From an uncultured Bacteroides sp. (GTDB lineage: Bacteria > Bacteroidota > Bacteroidia > Bacteroidales > Bacteroidaceae): 47,491 nt of DNA. Below are positions 35,335-45,180 of this stretch, piece by piece. Positions within the stretch are counted from its first letter, which is position 1, and the number at the start of each line of letters is the position of its first letter. Below the pieces are notes generated by a model, which saw only the letters and a list, made by a program, of their open reading frames with translations, was not told the origin of the DNA and searched no databases. Location: the NCBI GenBank assembly GCA_934716785.1, contig CAKUYM010000005.1:1-47491 (forward strand), given 5' to 3'. Position numbers and translations under genes: made by a program.

Positions 35335-35979
35335 ATGAGAATGAAAGGAATGAAAACAGCTTATTTATCTTCAGCATATCTCGCTCCCGTTGAGTATTAT
35401 ACCAAATTAATAGCTTACGATAAGGTATTTGTAGAGCAACACGACCATTATATCAAACAAACATACCGCAATCGTTGTACAATTGCCGGTCCCGGTGGTG
35501 AATTGGCGCTTTCTATCCCGACTGTGAAGCCTGCTACCTTGAAGTGTCCGATGAAAGATATACGCATCTCCGACCATGGAAATTGGAGACATCTGCATTG
35601 GAACGCAATTGAGTCCGCTTACAACAGCACTCCTTTCTTTGAATACTATAAAGATGATTTCCGTCCTTTTTATGAAAAGAAATATGAATTTTTAATCGAT
35701 TTCAACGAAGAACTTTGTCAATTGGTATGTGAGTTGATTGATATTCATCCTGATATGGAACGTACTCCTGAGTATAAAATGGAGTTTGCTCCCGGAGAAA
35801 TCGATTTCCGAGAAGTTATCCATCCTAAGAAAGATTTTCGGACTGTAGATACCGAGTTTATTCCTCGTCCCTATTACCAAGTTTTTGAATCCAAACTTGG
35901 TTTTCTTCCCAATCTGAGCATTATAGATTTGCTCTTTAATATGGGACCGGAAAGCCTGCTCGTCATAGACAAACGTTAA
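35335..35979 (+). CDS. WbqC-like family protein
   Basis: 214 residues from the first ATG; ATGs at 35341 and 35350 are also possible, and the conserved family start (MKTAYLSSAYLAPVEYY) begins at 35350. The sequence has the family features: an N-terminal SSAYLAPVEYYTKLIAYD, then HYIKQTYRNRCTI, and WRHLHWNAIESAYNSTPFFEYY. It is cytoplasmic with no signal. WbqC proteins are often linked to glycan or sugar-nucleotide gene clusters, but their reaction is uncertain. It is 31 bp behind the LepB-like gene, so probably the last gene of the dapB-lepB cluster. Confidence 0.88.
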   Translation: MRMKGMKTAYLSSAYLAPVEYYTKLIAYDKVFVEQHDHYIKQTYRNRCTIAGPGGELALSIPTVKPATLKCPMKDIRISDHGNWRHLHWNAIESAYNSTPFFEYYKDDFRPFYEKKYEFLIDFNEELCQLVCELIDIHPDMERTPEYKMEFAPGEIDFREVIHPKKDFRTVDTEFIPRPYYQVFESKLGFLPNLSIIDLLFNMGPESLLVIDKR

Positions 35980-35999
35980 GCATGTCAATCAGAGCAGGA

Positions 36000-36035
36000 G
36001 TAGAAGAAGTAGAGAAAGTAGAAGAAGTAGAGAAA
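36000..36035. repeat. 18-bp perfect tandem duplication
   Basis: GTAGAAGAAGTAGAGAAA occurs at 36000-36017 and 36018-36035 between the convergent WbqC-like and Rpn-family genes. It is purine-only on this strand apart from the T residues, and looks like a slippage product. Confidence 0.75.
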
Positions 36036-36053
36036 TCTATCCGAAACACATTC

Positions 36054-37022
36054 TTATAATCTCAAGATCTCTTCTGATGACAGACCGGTAATCTCGTGGA
36101 TAATGTCTGTATCCAATCCCATTAATTTCAACTTTTGAGCGGTTTCTTTTTTGGCTTCCATTAATCCTTCGGCATGTCCCTTTGCATGGCCTTCCGCACG
36201 TCCCTCTATACGCCCTTCTGCATGACCTTCCAGACGCCCTTCCATTATCCCCTCCATTTTACCTTCTATTCGGTCTTCTATCCTACCTTCCAATTTTGCT
36301 CCATCCAACACATCATTCTGTATCATCATAGCACTTAAGTGTTCATCATACGCATGCCGTTCTGTCGGAGACATATTGTAATAGATTAGTTTTTTACGAG
36401 CCTCTCCCAAACCCGGTGTCTTTGTATCGGGACGAATGCAGCCAGTTTTCAAATATTCAATCCATTCCTCTAAAGGAGTCACAGCCACTTTATCAAATTC
36501 ATTCACACGAATCAAGAAATACTCCGGAAATATTTCTGTAGGGAGCTTATGGATTAGTGCATCTTTCTCCTTGACAGATACTTCAAGATGATCCCCGGTA
36601 TGTACTCCTACAAAATTATTTTGTCCATGATATAAATAGTCGTTTCCTTTGCCTATATCAAAATACAAAATGCTGATGGAATAAACCTTTTTCACCTCAT
36701 AATAACGCTCTCCGAGTGAGATATGCTCTGTGATTGCTTTTGCTACTCCATAAAGAATACGTTCCAGATAATATAATTCCCGGGTATTTTGAATTTCTAC
36801 AATGATAATCTCACCTTTACTGTTTTTTGCCTTGATATCTACCCTATTAAATTTATCATCAACAGACTGCTGATTACTTTCACTTTCCAATAGTTCAATA
36901 ATCTTCACCTCTTCTCCAAGAAGAACGGTCAAAAAGCCTTCTAACACGCCAAAGTTTGCTTTCTGTCGAAGAAGTCTCTTTACAGCCCAATCAAAGCGTA
37001 TATATCTATCCTGCTGTTCCAT
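36054..37022 (-). CDS. Rpn-family/PD-(D/E)XK nuclease-fold protein
   Basis: 322 residues. The PD-(D/E)XK core is visible: Asp62 (NRVDIKA), then Glu76 and Gln78 (IIIVEIQN), as in Rpn recombination-promoting nucleases often annotated as transposases. The N-terminus FDWAVKRLLRQKANFGVLEG is typical. Residues about 245-288 form a low-complexity tail of short E-G-R/H units (GRLEGHAEGRIEGRAEGHAK), followed by a helical C-terminus with a LGLDTDII-like pattern. No terminal inverted repeats or target duplications were seen around it, so it is not part of a recognisable insertion sequence. It stands alone on the minus strand with its own -7 box. Confidence 0.85.
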   Translation of the reverse strand: MEQQDRYIRFDWAVKRLLRQKANFGVLEGFLTVLLGEEVKIIELLESESNQQSVDDKFNRVDIKAKNSKGEIIIVEIQNTRELYYLERILYGVAKAITEHISLGERYYEVKKVYSISILYFDIGKGNDYLYHGQNNFVGVHTGDHLEVSVKEKDALIHKLPTEIFPEYFLIRVNEFDKVAVTPLEEWIEYLKTGCIRPDTKTPGLGEARKKLIYYNMSPTERHAYDEHLSAMMIQNDVLDGAKLEGRIEDRIEGKMEGIMEGRLEGHAEGRIEGRAEGHAKGHAEGLMEAKKETAQKLKLMGLDTDIIHEITGLSSEEILRL

Positions 37023-37047
37023 ATCAATCTTTTTTTTGGTTTATGGC

Positions 37048-37055
37048 CAAAGCTA
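37048..37055 (-). promoter_or_regulatory. -7 promoter box upstream of the Rpn-family gene
   Basis: The minus strand reads TAGCTTTG, matching TAnnTTTG, 26 bp before the start codon at 37022. Confidence 0.5.
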
Positions 37056-37134
37056 CGACTTTTTTTCTGATAACTACGCTAAAAAGGCGAAAACCTACAA
37101 GGCTATGAATAAATAAGATAGCATTATCTAATGC

Positions 37135-39381
37135 CTACTTCAGTTCAAAGGGTACAACTCCTTTTATATCTCTTGACGAACTTCCGATGATAGCTTCAAA
37201 TTTCCCAGGCTCGGCAATCCATTCGTGTTTCGCGTCATCGAAGAAACTCAATGCTTTCTTGTCAATCGTCAGCGTTACAGTCTTCTCTTCTCCCGGAGAC
37301 AATCTCACCTTCTTGAAAGCTTTCAGTTCCTTGACCGGACGGGGCAGAGAGGATTTCTTGTCGCTGATATAAAGCTGGACGACTTCCTGCCCTTCGCGCG
37401 CACCCGTATTCTTTACATTGACTGTGAATGAAATCTTATCGTCGGCAGTCATCGTTCTCTTGTCGGCAGAAGGCTTGCCATAAGCGAAAGTGGTATAACT
37501 CAATCCGTGACCGAACGGAAACAACGGTTTGATCTTCTCCTTATCCACCCAACGGTAACCTACAAAAATATCTTCGTGATAGGTCTCGTTAATCGTATCC
37601 CCTCTGTGCTTGGATTCTGCCAACTCATCCTTATTTCCCGGATACTCACCTAACTGATGGGCACCTACATCCTCCAACTTTACGGGGAAAGTGAAGGGTA
37701 ATTTTCCGGAAGGATTGACATCTCCCACCAATACCGAGGCAAGAGCCGAGCCGGCTTCCGACCCCAAAAACCAACCTTGGACGATGGCAGGGACTTTACT
37801 GACCCAAGGCATGGCAACCGCATTACCGGAGATATTGACAAATATCAGATTCTTATTGACTTTGGCCAGTTCGCTGATTACTCTGTCCTGCGCATACGGC
37901 AGACCCAAAGAAGCACGGTCCGAATCTTCACAGTCCTGATGGGCACTCTTGTTCAGTCCTCCAAAGAATATTACATAATCAGCATCTTCGGCTATCTGCA
38001 AAGCCTCAGCGAGAAGTTCATCTTCCGAACGGTCGTCTTTCAAGTTCTGCCCGGTTTTCACCCCATTATATTCGCCTGTCGGATCGCCCACATACCCACG
38101 GGCATACACTACTTCCGCCTTTGAGCCTATACGGTTCTTTAATCCATCCAATGGAGATATCTCGTACTTCACTTTCAAAGAGGAACTACCACCGCCCACT
38201 GTCATCATCTTGATTGCATTTTCACCGATAACCGCTATTTTCTTTGCCTTGCCCAAGTCTATAGGCAGCACATTATTATTGTTCTGCAAAAGCACAATTC
38301 CTTCTTCTGCTATTTTGCGCCCCGCCTGTCCGTGCTCAGGAGAACCTAAAGAACCGAAAGGTTTATTCGGAGCCATTGACGTACGGAATATCAAACGAAG
38401 AATATTGCTGACTTTCTCATCCAGTTCCTTTGTACCTACTTTGCCTTCTTTTATCAGCTTCAGATAAGGGAAAGCCATTAAATAATTGTCATAAGCATTA
38501 CGGGTTCCGGCAGACAAGCCGTTAGTCCAGGAACCGAATTCGAGATCCATGCCATTGTAGATAGCCTGTTCGGTATCGTGCACCCCACCCCAGTCGGACA
38601 CTACCACACCGTCAAATCCCCATTCGTCACGGAGAATGTCCTTGAGAAGACGCTTGTTATGGCAGCAGTGTTGTCCCTGATAAAGATTATAGGAGCCCAT
38701 AATCGACCATGTACCGCCTTCCTGAACGGCAGCCTTGAAAGCGGGCAGGTATATTTCATACAGGGCACGGTCGCTCAGATGCACATTGGTGGTGTGGCGG
38801 TTGAATTCCTGATTGTTCAGCGCATAGTGCTTCACGCAGGTAGCCACTCCGTTCGCCTGCACACCTTTGATGTAAGGAACCACCATCGCGGCAGAAAGAT
38901 ACGGGTCTTCACCCAGATATTCAAAGTTGCGTCCGTTCAAGGGGGTACGATAGATGTTTACACCAGGACCTAACAGGATATCCTTTTTCCGATAACGGGC
39001 CTCTTCACCAATGCTCTTTCCATATAGACGGGACATCTCCGGATTCCACGTAGCAGACAGACACGTCAGTGCAGGGAAAGCGATACAAGAATCGTTTGTC
39101 CATCCTGCCTGATCCCATTCATCCCATAGTACTTCAGGGCGGATGCCGTGAGGGCCGTCGGTTGCCCATACCTCGGGAATCCCCAAGCGCGGTACTCCTG
39201 CCGAACTGAATTTTGACTGTGCATGAATCATCTTTACCTTTTCTTCAAGGGTCATCCGACTCAATGCATCTTTTACTCTCTCTTCGATTGGCTTATCTGC
39301 ATCCAGATACACCGGTTTCTGCGCAAAAGCAGGCAGTGCAGCTATAAGCGACAAGCCAAATAACATCACTTTGAACTTCAT
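37135..39381 (-). CDS. GH3 glycoside hydrolase (beta-glucosidase type)
   Basis: 748 residues from ATG at 39381; a TTG 12 bp earlier also reads in frame. Signal peptide 1-21 (ending AFA), so periplasmic or exported. N-terminal TIM-barrel domain with KHYALNNQEFNRH and the nucleophile Asp263 in GVVVSDWGG. The second alpha/beta sandwich domain has LLQNNNNVLPI and GWFLGSEAGSAL, and a C-terminal fibronectin-III-like domain ends the protein (VKNTGAREGQEVVQLYISDK). Typical activity is exo-cleavage of beta-linked glucose or related sugars. It is 130 bp downstream of the GH20 gene on the same strand, and may be part of that cluster or independently transcribed. Confidence 0.92.
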   Translation of the reverse strand: MKFKVMLFGLSLIAALPAFAQKPVYLDADKPIEERVKDALSRMTLEEKVKMIHAQSKFSSAGVPRLGIPEVWATDGPHGIRPEVLWDEWDQAGWTNDSCIAFPALTCLSATWNPEMSRLYGKSIGEEARYRKKDILLGPGVNIYRTPLNGRNFEYLGEDPYLSAAMVVPYIKGVQANGVATCVKHYALNNQEFNRHTTNVHLSDRALYEIYLPAFKAAVQEGGTWSIMGSYNLYQGQHCCHNKRLLKDILRDEWGFDGVVVSDWGGVHDTEQAIYNGMDLEFGSWTNGLSAGTRNAYDNYLMAFPYLKLIKEGKVGTKELDEKVSNILRLIFRTSMAPNKPFGSLGSPEHGQAGRKIAEEGIVLLQNNNNVLPIDLGKAKKIAVIGENAIKMMTVGGGSSSLKVKYEISPLDGLKNRIGSKAEVVYARGYVGDPTGEYNGVKTGQNLKDDRSEDELLAEALQIAEDADYVIFFGGLNKSAHQDCEDSDRASLGLPYAQDRVISELAKVNKNLIFVNISGNAVAMPWVSKVPAIVQGWFLGSEAGSALASVLVGDVNPSGKLPFTFPVKLEDVGAHQLGEYPGNKDELAESKHRGDTINETYHEDIFVGYRWVDKEKIKPLFPFGHGLSYTTFAYGKPSADKRTMTADDKISFTVNVKNTGAREGQEVVQLYISDKKSSLPRPVKELKAFKKVRLSPGEEKTVTLTIDKKALSFFDDAKHEWIAEPGKFEAIIGSSSRDIKGVVPFELK

Positions 39382-39523
39382 GTTTATTTTCAATTTAAGG
39401 AATTAGTCAGTACTTACATATAAAGACTTCTAATTTACTATCACTTACTATTCATTATCGACTTTATTAACATTTATTACATCTATAGATTCATCTAAGT
39501 ACATCCATATACGATTCCACCAA

Positions 39524-42031
39524 CTACTGCATATAGAGACTGGTGACACTCTGTTTATTCTTAAAGAATAATTTTGCTTTCACCATAGCTGTACCACAAG
39601 CGACAGGAGCTTTCCAAAGCACCGATTCAGCCGTTGGTTCTGTGCCATCCGTCGTATAGCGTATCTGTCCGCCTATGATGGAAGTATTCGCATACAGAAA
39701 GCCATCTTTAACAGAGAGTCCAGGATGAGGCAAACGAAAGTTTACCCCTATCCGGCTCCAATAAGGCATTTCCTTCACACTGATTTTTTCATAGAACAGT
39801 GCCAAGTCCCGATCAAAGGCTTGCTGCTCCGCCACGCCGGATAAGGCTTCCCAGTCCGGATGTGAATTCCAACCGCGTTCGACCAGCCCCATCACTTTCG
39901 GGAATATATAATATTCTACCCATTGAAATCCACGAATCGTTTCAGTAAACAGTTGCGCCTGCACGCCTTTTATGTTTTCCCTACCTAATGCAGTCAGTGC
40001 AGTTTTTCCTTTTCCTACAATACTCACATCAACCGGATTGCCCGCCATATCCGTACGAGAAGAGCGATAAACATCATAAGGAAGCATGGAGAACGACTTA
40101 GCCTCATCCACATATCCACCCCAGAAATGTCCCGGTTCATCAGAATGAGCATTGTAAGCCAAGTCCAAATAGAAATTGTTCACATTGCAGAGAATCACCG
40201 GATAACCGTTGTTGGCTATCTGGTAAGGAATCTCGTCTTCTTTCCATTCCGGAACTGTTTTCCATGAATTGATACCGGCAGCATGTTGAGACAAATACAT
40301 ATGAGTCTTCGATGTATGTCCTAAAGCCACTTCTTGCCACCCATTAAATGATAAATTGTACCGTTGCAGACAATCAACTACCCGGGTAATAAAATACTCC
40401 GCCAGATCATGTGCCTTTGTCATCCCCTGTTCTTTCATCAAAGCCACACATAAAGGTGAGCCCAGCCAAGCACCTTTCGCAACTTCGTCACCTCCTAAAT
40501 GAATGGTAGTCAGCGGCACACCGGCTTCTTTATACATCGCAACAATTTCCTGAATTACTTTCTCCATAAAACGATAGGTTGACGGTAAAGCCACATTCAT
40601 GACATTATCCGTATACCCTTGTGCGGAAACATAACGGGAGGTATCCTGCAAATCGCATAAAAGATATTCGCGGGCCTTCTCCGGATTTGTTTCTATATAC
40701 TTGTCATAACGTGCCTTCATCGATACGATAGCAGCACGTGCATGGCCGGGGGATTCTATTTCGGGAATGACTTGCACGTGTCTTTCTGCTGCATATCGTA
40801 AGAAATCTATAAATTCATCACGGGTATAATAACCATTTCCTGTCGTAGCCGAAAACGGATCATATCCACCGTCATAAGCCGGATATAGCCATTTCTTTTC
40901 ATCAATGGTATGTCCCCGATGCGCACCAACCGTCGTTAATTCTTCCAAGCCCGGAATTTCCAGGCGCCAGCCTTCATCGTCTGAAAAATGAAAGTGGAAC
41001 ACATTCAGTTTATAAGACGAAAGGATGTCTATGAGTCTTTTCAGGTCATCAACTGTCGTGTAGTTACGGGCGATATCCAGCATCAGTCCCCGGTATGACA
41101 AATCAGGATAGTCTGCGATAGTCATTGCCTCCAACCGCAACGGGCTTTCCTGCCCTTTCAGTAGTCCTAACAGAGTTTGTGTACCATTAAAAACCCCATG
41201 TGGAGTAGCACCGCTGATTTTTATTTGCCGTCCGGCAATATGAAGTTCATAATACTCCTCATTTACCTCCTTTTTATCATCGACGAGATAATCCAGTACG
41301 ATAGTTACCGGAGCTTCCGGTACTATCTCGAGCCCGAACCATCCGGAGAGTTTTTCTTTCAGCAGTTTTGCTTCGTTCGCAAAGTCCTCATTAAACGTCA
41401 AGGAAAGTTGCTTACCCAATAAGATTTCCCCATCAGCAAGAATGCTCTTCTTCACTGAAGGAATAATATCCGTCGACCGTAATTCCGAAGTGCGCGCATC
41501 CGCCAAACACAGATTTGCATCGTAAATCTTTTGTGCTGCAGACTTCTCCCACTCTGTAACAGGCAATGGAATGGCATCCAATGCCACAGGAAGAGGTTTC
41601 CCCTTTGAAGTACCCGACCGACTTACCCAATAAGCGCCCTCAGGTGCATGCGAGTTCTTGGGAACTTTCCCGTCACACCGAAAAACCACTTTCAATGAAT
41701 CTCCCGGAGCTAACGATGTGAACCCCGCTCCCGGAAAGATTTTAAAATGAGTGGCATTTACCTGCTCTACCTTTATCGGAGATAAAGAGTCCTGACGGAT
41801 ATTGCGAGGAAATTGTGAATAGAAAATCTCCCAATCCTTTCCTAAAGGATTATCCGAAATATTCCTCAGTACAAATGAATTCTCATAATATTTGCCACTG
41901 CTGTCGTAATTTCCCATCTCCCATGTCAGAGCCACCGGAGCCTTCGAATCATTATCCGCCTGCCGGCAAGCACTCACCGCCAACAGGGCACACAACCATC
42001 CTGCTAATAAAGAAAATCTTATATCGCCCAT
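39524..42031 (-). CDS. GH20 beta-N-acetylhexosaminidase lipoprotein
   Basis: 835 residues. Lipobox LLAVSAC (Cys 22). Residues about 30-150 resemble the CHB_HEX carbohydrate-binding domain (ENSFVLRNISDNPLGKDW), then a GH20b domain (about 180-305), then the catalytic TIM barrel (about 310-700: LSYRGLMLDIARNYTTVDDL, FHFHFSDDEGWRLEIP). The catalytic Asp515-Glu516 pair sits in HLGGDEVAKGAW. A C-terminal chitobiase-like domain follows (IRYTTDGTEPTAES). It releases terminal GlcNAc/GalNAc from glycans by substrate-assisted catalysis. Only 17 bp separate it from the upstream GDPD gene, so they are cotranscribed. Confidence 0.93.
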   Translation of the reverse strand: MGDIRFSLLAGWLCALLAVSACRQADNDSKAPVALTWEMGNYDSSGKYYENSFVLRNISDNPLGKDWEIFYSQFPRNIRQDSLSPIKVEQVNATHFKIFPGAGFTSLAPGDSLKVVFRCDGKVPKNSHAPEGAYWVSRSGTSKGKPLPVALDAIPLPVTEWEKSAAQKIYDANLCLADARTSELRSTDIIPSVKKSILADGEILLGKQLSLTFNEDFANEAKLLKEKLSGWFGLEIVPEAPVTIVLDYLVDDKKEVNEEYYELHIAGRQIKISGATPHGVFNGTQTLLGLLKGQESPLRLEAMTIADYPDLSYRGLMLDIARNYTTVDDLKRLIDILSSYKLNVFHFHFSDDEGWRLEIPGLEELTTVGAHRGHTIDEKKWLYPAYDGGYDPFSATTGNGYYTRDEFIDFLRYAAERHVQVIPEIESPGHARAAIVSMKARYDKYIETNPEKAREYLLCDLQDTSRYVSAQGYTDNVMNVALPSTYRFMEKVIQEIVAMYKEAGVPLTTIHLGGDEVAKGAWLGSPLCVALMKEQGMTKAHDLAEYFITRVVDCLQRYNLSFNGWQEVALGHTSKTHMYLSQHAAGINSWKTVPEWKEDEIPYQIANNGYPVILCNVNNFYLDLAYNAHSDEPGHFWGGYVDEAKSFSMLPYDVYRSSRTDMAGNPVDVSIVGKGKTALTALGRENIKGVQAQLFTETIRGFQWVEYYIFPKVMGLVERGWNSHPDWEALSGVAEQQAFDRDLALFYEKISVKEMPYWSRIGVNFRLPHPGLSVKDGFLYANTSIIGGQIRYTTDGTEPTAESVLWKAPVACGTAMVKAKLFFKNKQSVTSLYMQ

Positions 42032-42048
42032 AAATATTGAATTAGTGA

Positions 42049-42951
42049 TTACTCATGCCATCCTTTGCTTCTCAAATAATCAAGCATATAAGCCGGACTG
42101 TCGGTTTGAAGGATTCGCGCTCCCAATGTATCAATCAGATACCCGTAACTTGCATCTGCATCTTTCCGAGCAAACTCATCATCGTGTCCACCGGCCAAAG
42201 AAGCCCATAAAGTATTATACCAAATCAGGCTTTTGCCCACCAACCTGCGTTTCATTTTGGCAGGTATCGGGCTTAAAGGATTCTTGTAACATAGTTCAAA
42301 AGCAGCCGGATGCAACTGTTTCATATAATCCTTGACAATTTTCACAGATTTCTCTTCATCAATCGTTACGACGGGCATATAGATTACCTTATCCAGATAA
42401 GAGCCGAACTCCCGTTTCACCTTCTCTACCGGATGCCCGCCTTTCATTATGACCAAATCTGCAGTACCGGTCTTCTCCAATATGGCATATACATCATCAA
42501 AAATATCGTAAGCTTTATCCAAGTTGACCATAATTTGCCCTTTGGCTGCCAATAATGCTTCTTCCAAGGTAGGTACGGTATGTTCCGTCAGCCGACCGTC
42601 CTTATCCTTCAATCGGAGTTGCTTTATTTCAGCCAATGTCTTGTCTTTCACCTTACCTGTATCGTTGGTAGTACGGTCTACCGTATTGTCATGCATCAGA
42701 ACCAACTGTCCGTCTTTCGTTTTGTGGATATCGATCTCCACAATATCCACTTTCATCCGAATGGCGCTATCGATAGCTGCCACTGAGTTTTCGGGGGCAA
42801 TGCTCCAATTTCCACGATGCGCCACCACCAGCACTTTGTTCAGGCGTGGGTTCAACACATCTTTACGAATAGCTTCCGCCCGTTGTGCAGCCAGGAAACC
42901 CGGCTGCAAACAGAACAGTAGCAAGAATACTATGAACTCGCTTTTCTTCAT
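42049..42951 (-). CDS. glycerophosphodiester phosphodiesterase family protein
   Basis: 300 residues with a signal peptide (FIVFLLLFCLQPGFLAAQ). The GDPD TIM-barrel motifs are complete: His45-Arg46 in VVAHRGNW, Glu54-Asn55 in APENS, Glu72 and Asp74 in VEIDIHKTKDG, and His87 in LMHDNTVDRTT. It should hydrolyse glycerophosphodiesters to glycerol 3-phosphate and an alcohol, in the periplasm. Such genes in Bacteroides sometimes accompany glycosidases and may act on phospholipid-derived or glycan-linked phosphodiesters; that link is inferred. It lies 63 bp after a beta-helix lipoprotein and 17 bp before GH20. Confidence 0.92.
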   Translation of the reverse strand: MKKSEFIVFLLLFCLQPGFLAAQRAEAIRKDVLNPRLNKVLVVAHRGNWSIAPENSVAAIDSAIRMKVDIVEIDIHKTKDGQLVLMHDNTVDRTTNDTGKVKDKTLAEIKQLRLKDKDGRLTEHTVPTLEEALLAAKGQIMVNLDKAYDIFDDVYAILEKTGTADLVIMKGGHPVEKVKREFGSYLDKVIYMPVVTIDEEKSVKIVKDYMKQLHPAAFELCYKNPLSPIPAKMKRRLVGKSLIWYNTLWASLAGGHDDEFARKDADASYGYLIDTLGARILQTDSPAYMLDYLRSKGWHE

Positions 42952-43014
42952 ATCTTTTATTTATTGTTTAATCTTCTTACTCAAATTACTCAACATTCCA
43001 TTGCCGTATCATTC

Positions 43015-45165
43015 TTATAATCCGGCATCATAAGCTCCTGGCTGCATCTTGTCTGCATTACGATTTGCTCCGCGTTGATCTACCGCAAAGCCATCTTCAC
43101 CCACCCAATCAATGAATTGCTGTCCCACAGTAGCGTCAAATGACTTCACCGCATTAATGACAGCCTGTTTGGTTGCAAATTCATCAATAACATCGGTTAT
43201 TGCCCATTGGTAAACGCCACCGGTCAAAACCGCAGTTGGAAGAACTTGAGAGGAATAATCCGTATCTGTAGCAGTGCCTCCCCAACCGGCATCTGCCGCT
43301 TGATAAACATTGTATCCGCCGGAAGTTATATTACCGGCATAAATCGTCCTGCTTCCTGCTCCTTTGGCAAATAGAGAGTTGACTACAAGGGAAGCTCTGG
43401 CACCGGAACGGAATACGCCATTAGGATTACCCGTATTTCCTACAATTGTGGTATTGGCAAGCATAAAACGAGCATCTCCGTTGACAGTGACACTATTTCC
43501 TGCCGTACCTGCAGTTCCAAGTATGGTTACATTGTTCATGCAGACATATCCATTTCCGGCATGAATGGATGTTCCCCAAGATGCCGGCGCATAATTCTCG
43601 TGCAACAAGCAGTTATTCATATAAAGATAACTGTTCGCTGCCGTGGCAGTAATCGCTCCTCCTCGAGCTTTCGCCTTGTTGTTTGCTATCTCAACATGAT
43701 TCAGCAACACCTTTCCCTTCGATATCTTAACGGCTGCTCCACCATCCGTACCACCATCGCTTCCGCGATTGAAATTCTTGATAACGCAATTATTCAACTG
43801 TAAGGTAGCATCACCGCCACCTGCCGCAACAAATACGGCACGTACACTCCCGACATCGCTCAATCCATATTGTCCGTTGAATGTACAACCGTCAAAAGTT
43901 ATGTCTGTCTGATTACCCAATACCAATAAAGAATTGGATGTTGCCGATGCACCGCTCCCTGTATTTCTGACAAAAGCAGTCGTATATTTACCGGTGTCAC
44001 GCTTAGACAGGTCGGTTCCCGCACTCGCAGGGTCGTACCCACCTTCAACCGTAATCTCCACCTGCTTGCTATATCCGCTATACTCTATCTTCACACCGGA
44101 ATTCTCTTTCACTATCTCATAAGATCCTGCTGCCACATAAATCTTCTTTCCGTCCAGTTTGGCAGCATTGGCATTGGAAACAGCGCTGTTGCCATTTGTT
44201 TGCAACAAGTTGCGCAACGCATCCACCCCCATAGCATTGTCCCAATCCATGCCTGTGGCATTTCCGGCAGGCTGTTCTTTCACATAATAAGCTGCAAGCT
44301 GTAACTCTTCCACGTCGCCACCTTGCAAAGTACCGCTATTCCATGGAGAGACAACCGGTTCACTGACTGATATCACCGAACCTTCCACTTTCAGGGTAAA
44401 CTCATAGCACTTTCCGGGTTGCAGTTCCGGGATGCCGGGCATCACCAAGTCCTCACCAAGATAGTTCAAAGAGATGAATGTAGCAGTTGCCTCTGCTTTC
44501 CCGGGGACAACAATAGCAGTATAGCTGCACCCATTCTGCCCCGCTTTACCACCTTCGGGAATGGTAACGAACGGTGAAATCAAAGATGTGCCCGATACTA
44601 CCTCTCCATTCATGTATCCCTGATAAGAGCCGATTTTCACTCCTTGCACCTTACCTTGTCCGCTTACATCCGCCAATGTCATAATGACTTTCGCCATTTT
44701 CCGGTTCATATTCAGATGCAGGATACGCGAACCGTCATCCGTAGCATCCTCCACCGTGCATGTCATGTAATCGGCTTTTGCCAGATTTTCCAAACGCTGT
44801 TGGTTGGCAGGAAGCGTAAAGTTGAGCATACTCGCGCCGTTCACTGCCGGATAAAAAGCAGAATACGTAACAGGCTCCGCACCCCATCTCAAGTAATAAT
44901 TATCTGTCGGCACCCATTGCCCATCGGAGAGTACATAGTTCAAATATCCGTCCTCACAGCTTAACTGAATTTCATCACCCTCATTAAACTGTTTCTGCTG
45001 TTCTCCCGCCATACCGGGATTAGTACGGGTAAAAGCCGTATTAATGATAGCCTCAATCCGAATAGCACCGGAATCTTCGCTGTACACTGCAATATCCTTA
45101 TCCGTATCACAAGCCGCCATACCTGCCAGCAAGCAGGCGGTCACTATCAGTTTTGTAATCTTCAT
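43015..45165 (-). CDS. fimbrillin-family lipoprotein fused to a right-handed beta-helix
   Basis: 716 residues. Lipobox LLAGMAAC (Cys 19). Residues about 35-285 are fimbrillin/Mfa-like (IEAIINTAFTRTNPG; YSAFYPAVNG; NRKMAKVIMTLADV; PELQPGKCYEFTLKV). Residues about 300-650 are a beta-helix of the adhesin/lyase type with repeated N-x-x-F/I turns (LNNCVIKNFNRG; MNNVTILGTAGTAG). The C-terminus DQRGANRNADKMQPGAYD is a closing motif also found at the end of the protein at 46094. It appears to be a cell-surface protein binding or presenting something; no catalytic residues were identified. It is 15 bp from the next gene, the fimbrillin-like lipoprotein. Confidence 0.8.
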   Translation of the reverse strand: MKITKLIVTACLLAGMAACDTDKDIAVYSEDSGAIRIEAIINTAFTRTNPGMAGEQQKQFNEGDEIQLSCEDGYLNYVLSDGQWVPTDNYYLRWGAEPVTYSAFYPAVNGASMLNFTLPANQQRLENLAKADYMTCTVEDATDDGSRILHLNMNRKMAKVIMTLADVSGQGKVQGVKIGSYQGYMNGEVVSGTSLISPFVTIPEGGKAGQNGCSYTAIVVPGKAEATATFISLNYLGEDLVMPGIPELQPGKCYEFTLKVEGSVISVSEPVVSPWNSGTLQGGDVEELQLAAYYVKEQPAGNATGMDWDNAMGVDALRNLLQTNGNSAVSNANAAKLDGKKIYVAAGSYEIVKENSGVKIEYSGYSKQVEITVEGGYDPASAGTDLSKRDTGKYTTAFVRNTGSGASATSNSLLVLGNQTDITFDGCTFNGQYGLSDVGSVRAVFVAAGGGDATLQLNNCVIKNFNRGSDGGTDGGAAVKISKGKVLLNHVEIANNKAKARGGAITATAANSYLYMNNCLLHENYAPASWGTSIHAGNGYVCMNNVTILGTAGTAGNSVTVNGDARFMLANTTIVGNTGNPNGVFRSGARASLVVNSLFAKGAGSRTIYAGNITSGGYNVYQAADAGWGGTATDTDYSSQVLPTAVLTGGVYQWAITDVIDEFATKQAVINAVKSFDATVGQQFIDWVGEDGFAVDQRGANRNADKMQPGAYDAGL

Positions 45166-45180
45166 AGTTTATCTCCTTCT

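Noticed and set aside
35980..36053. Terminator or small RNA between the convergent WbqC-like and Rpn genes
   Set aside because: The interval is taken up by a purine-rich tandem duplication and holds no convincing hairpin or promoter.
36054..37022. Insertion sequence carrying a transposase
   Set aside because: The Rpn-family protein is often annotated as a transposase, but no terminal inverted repeats or flanking target duplications were found.
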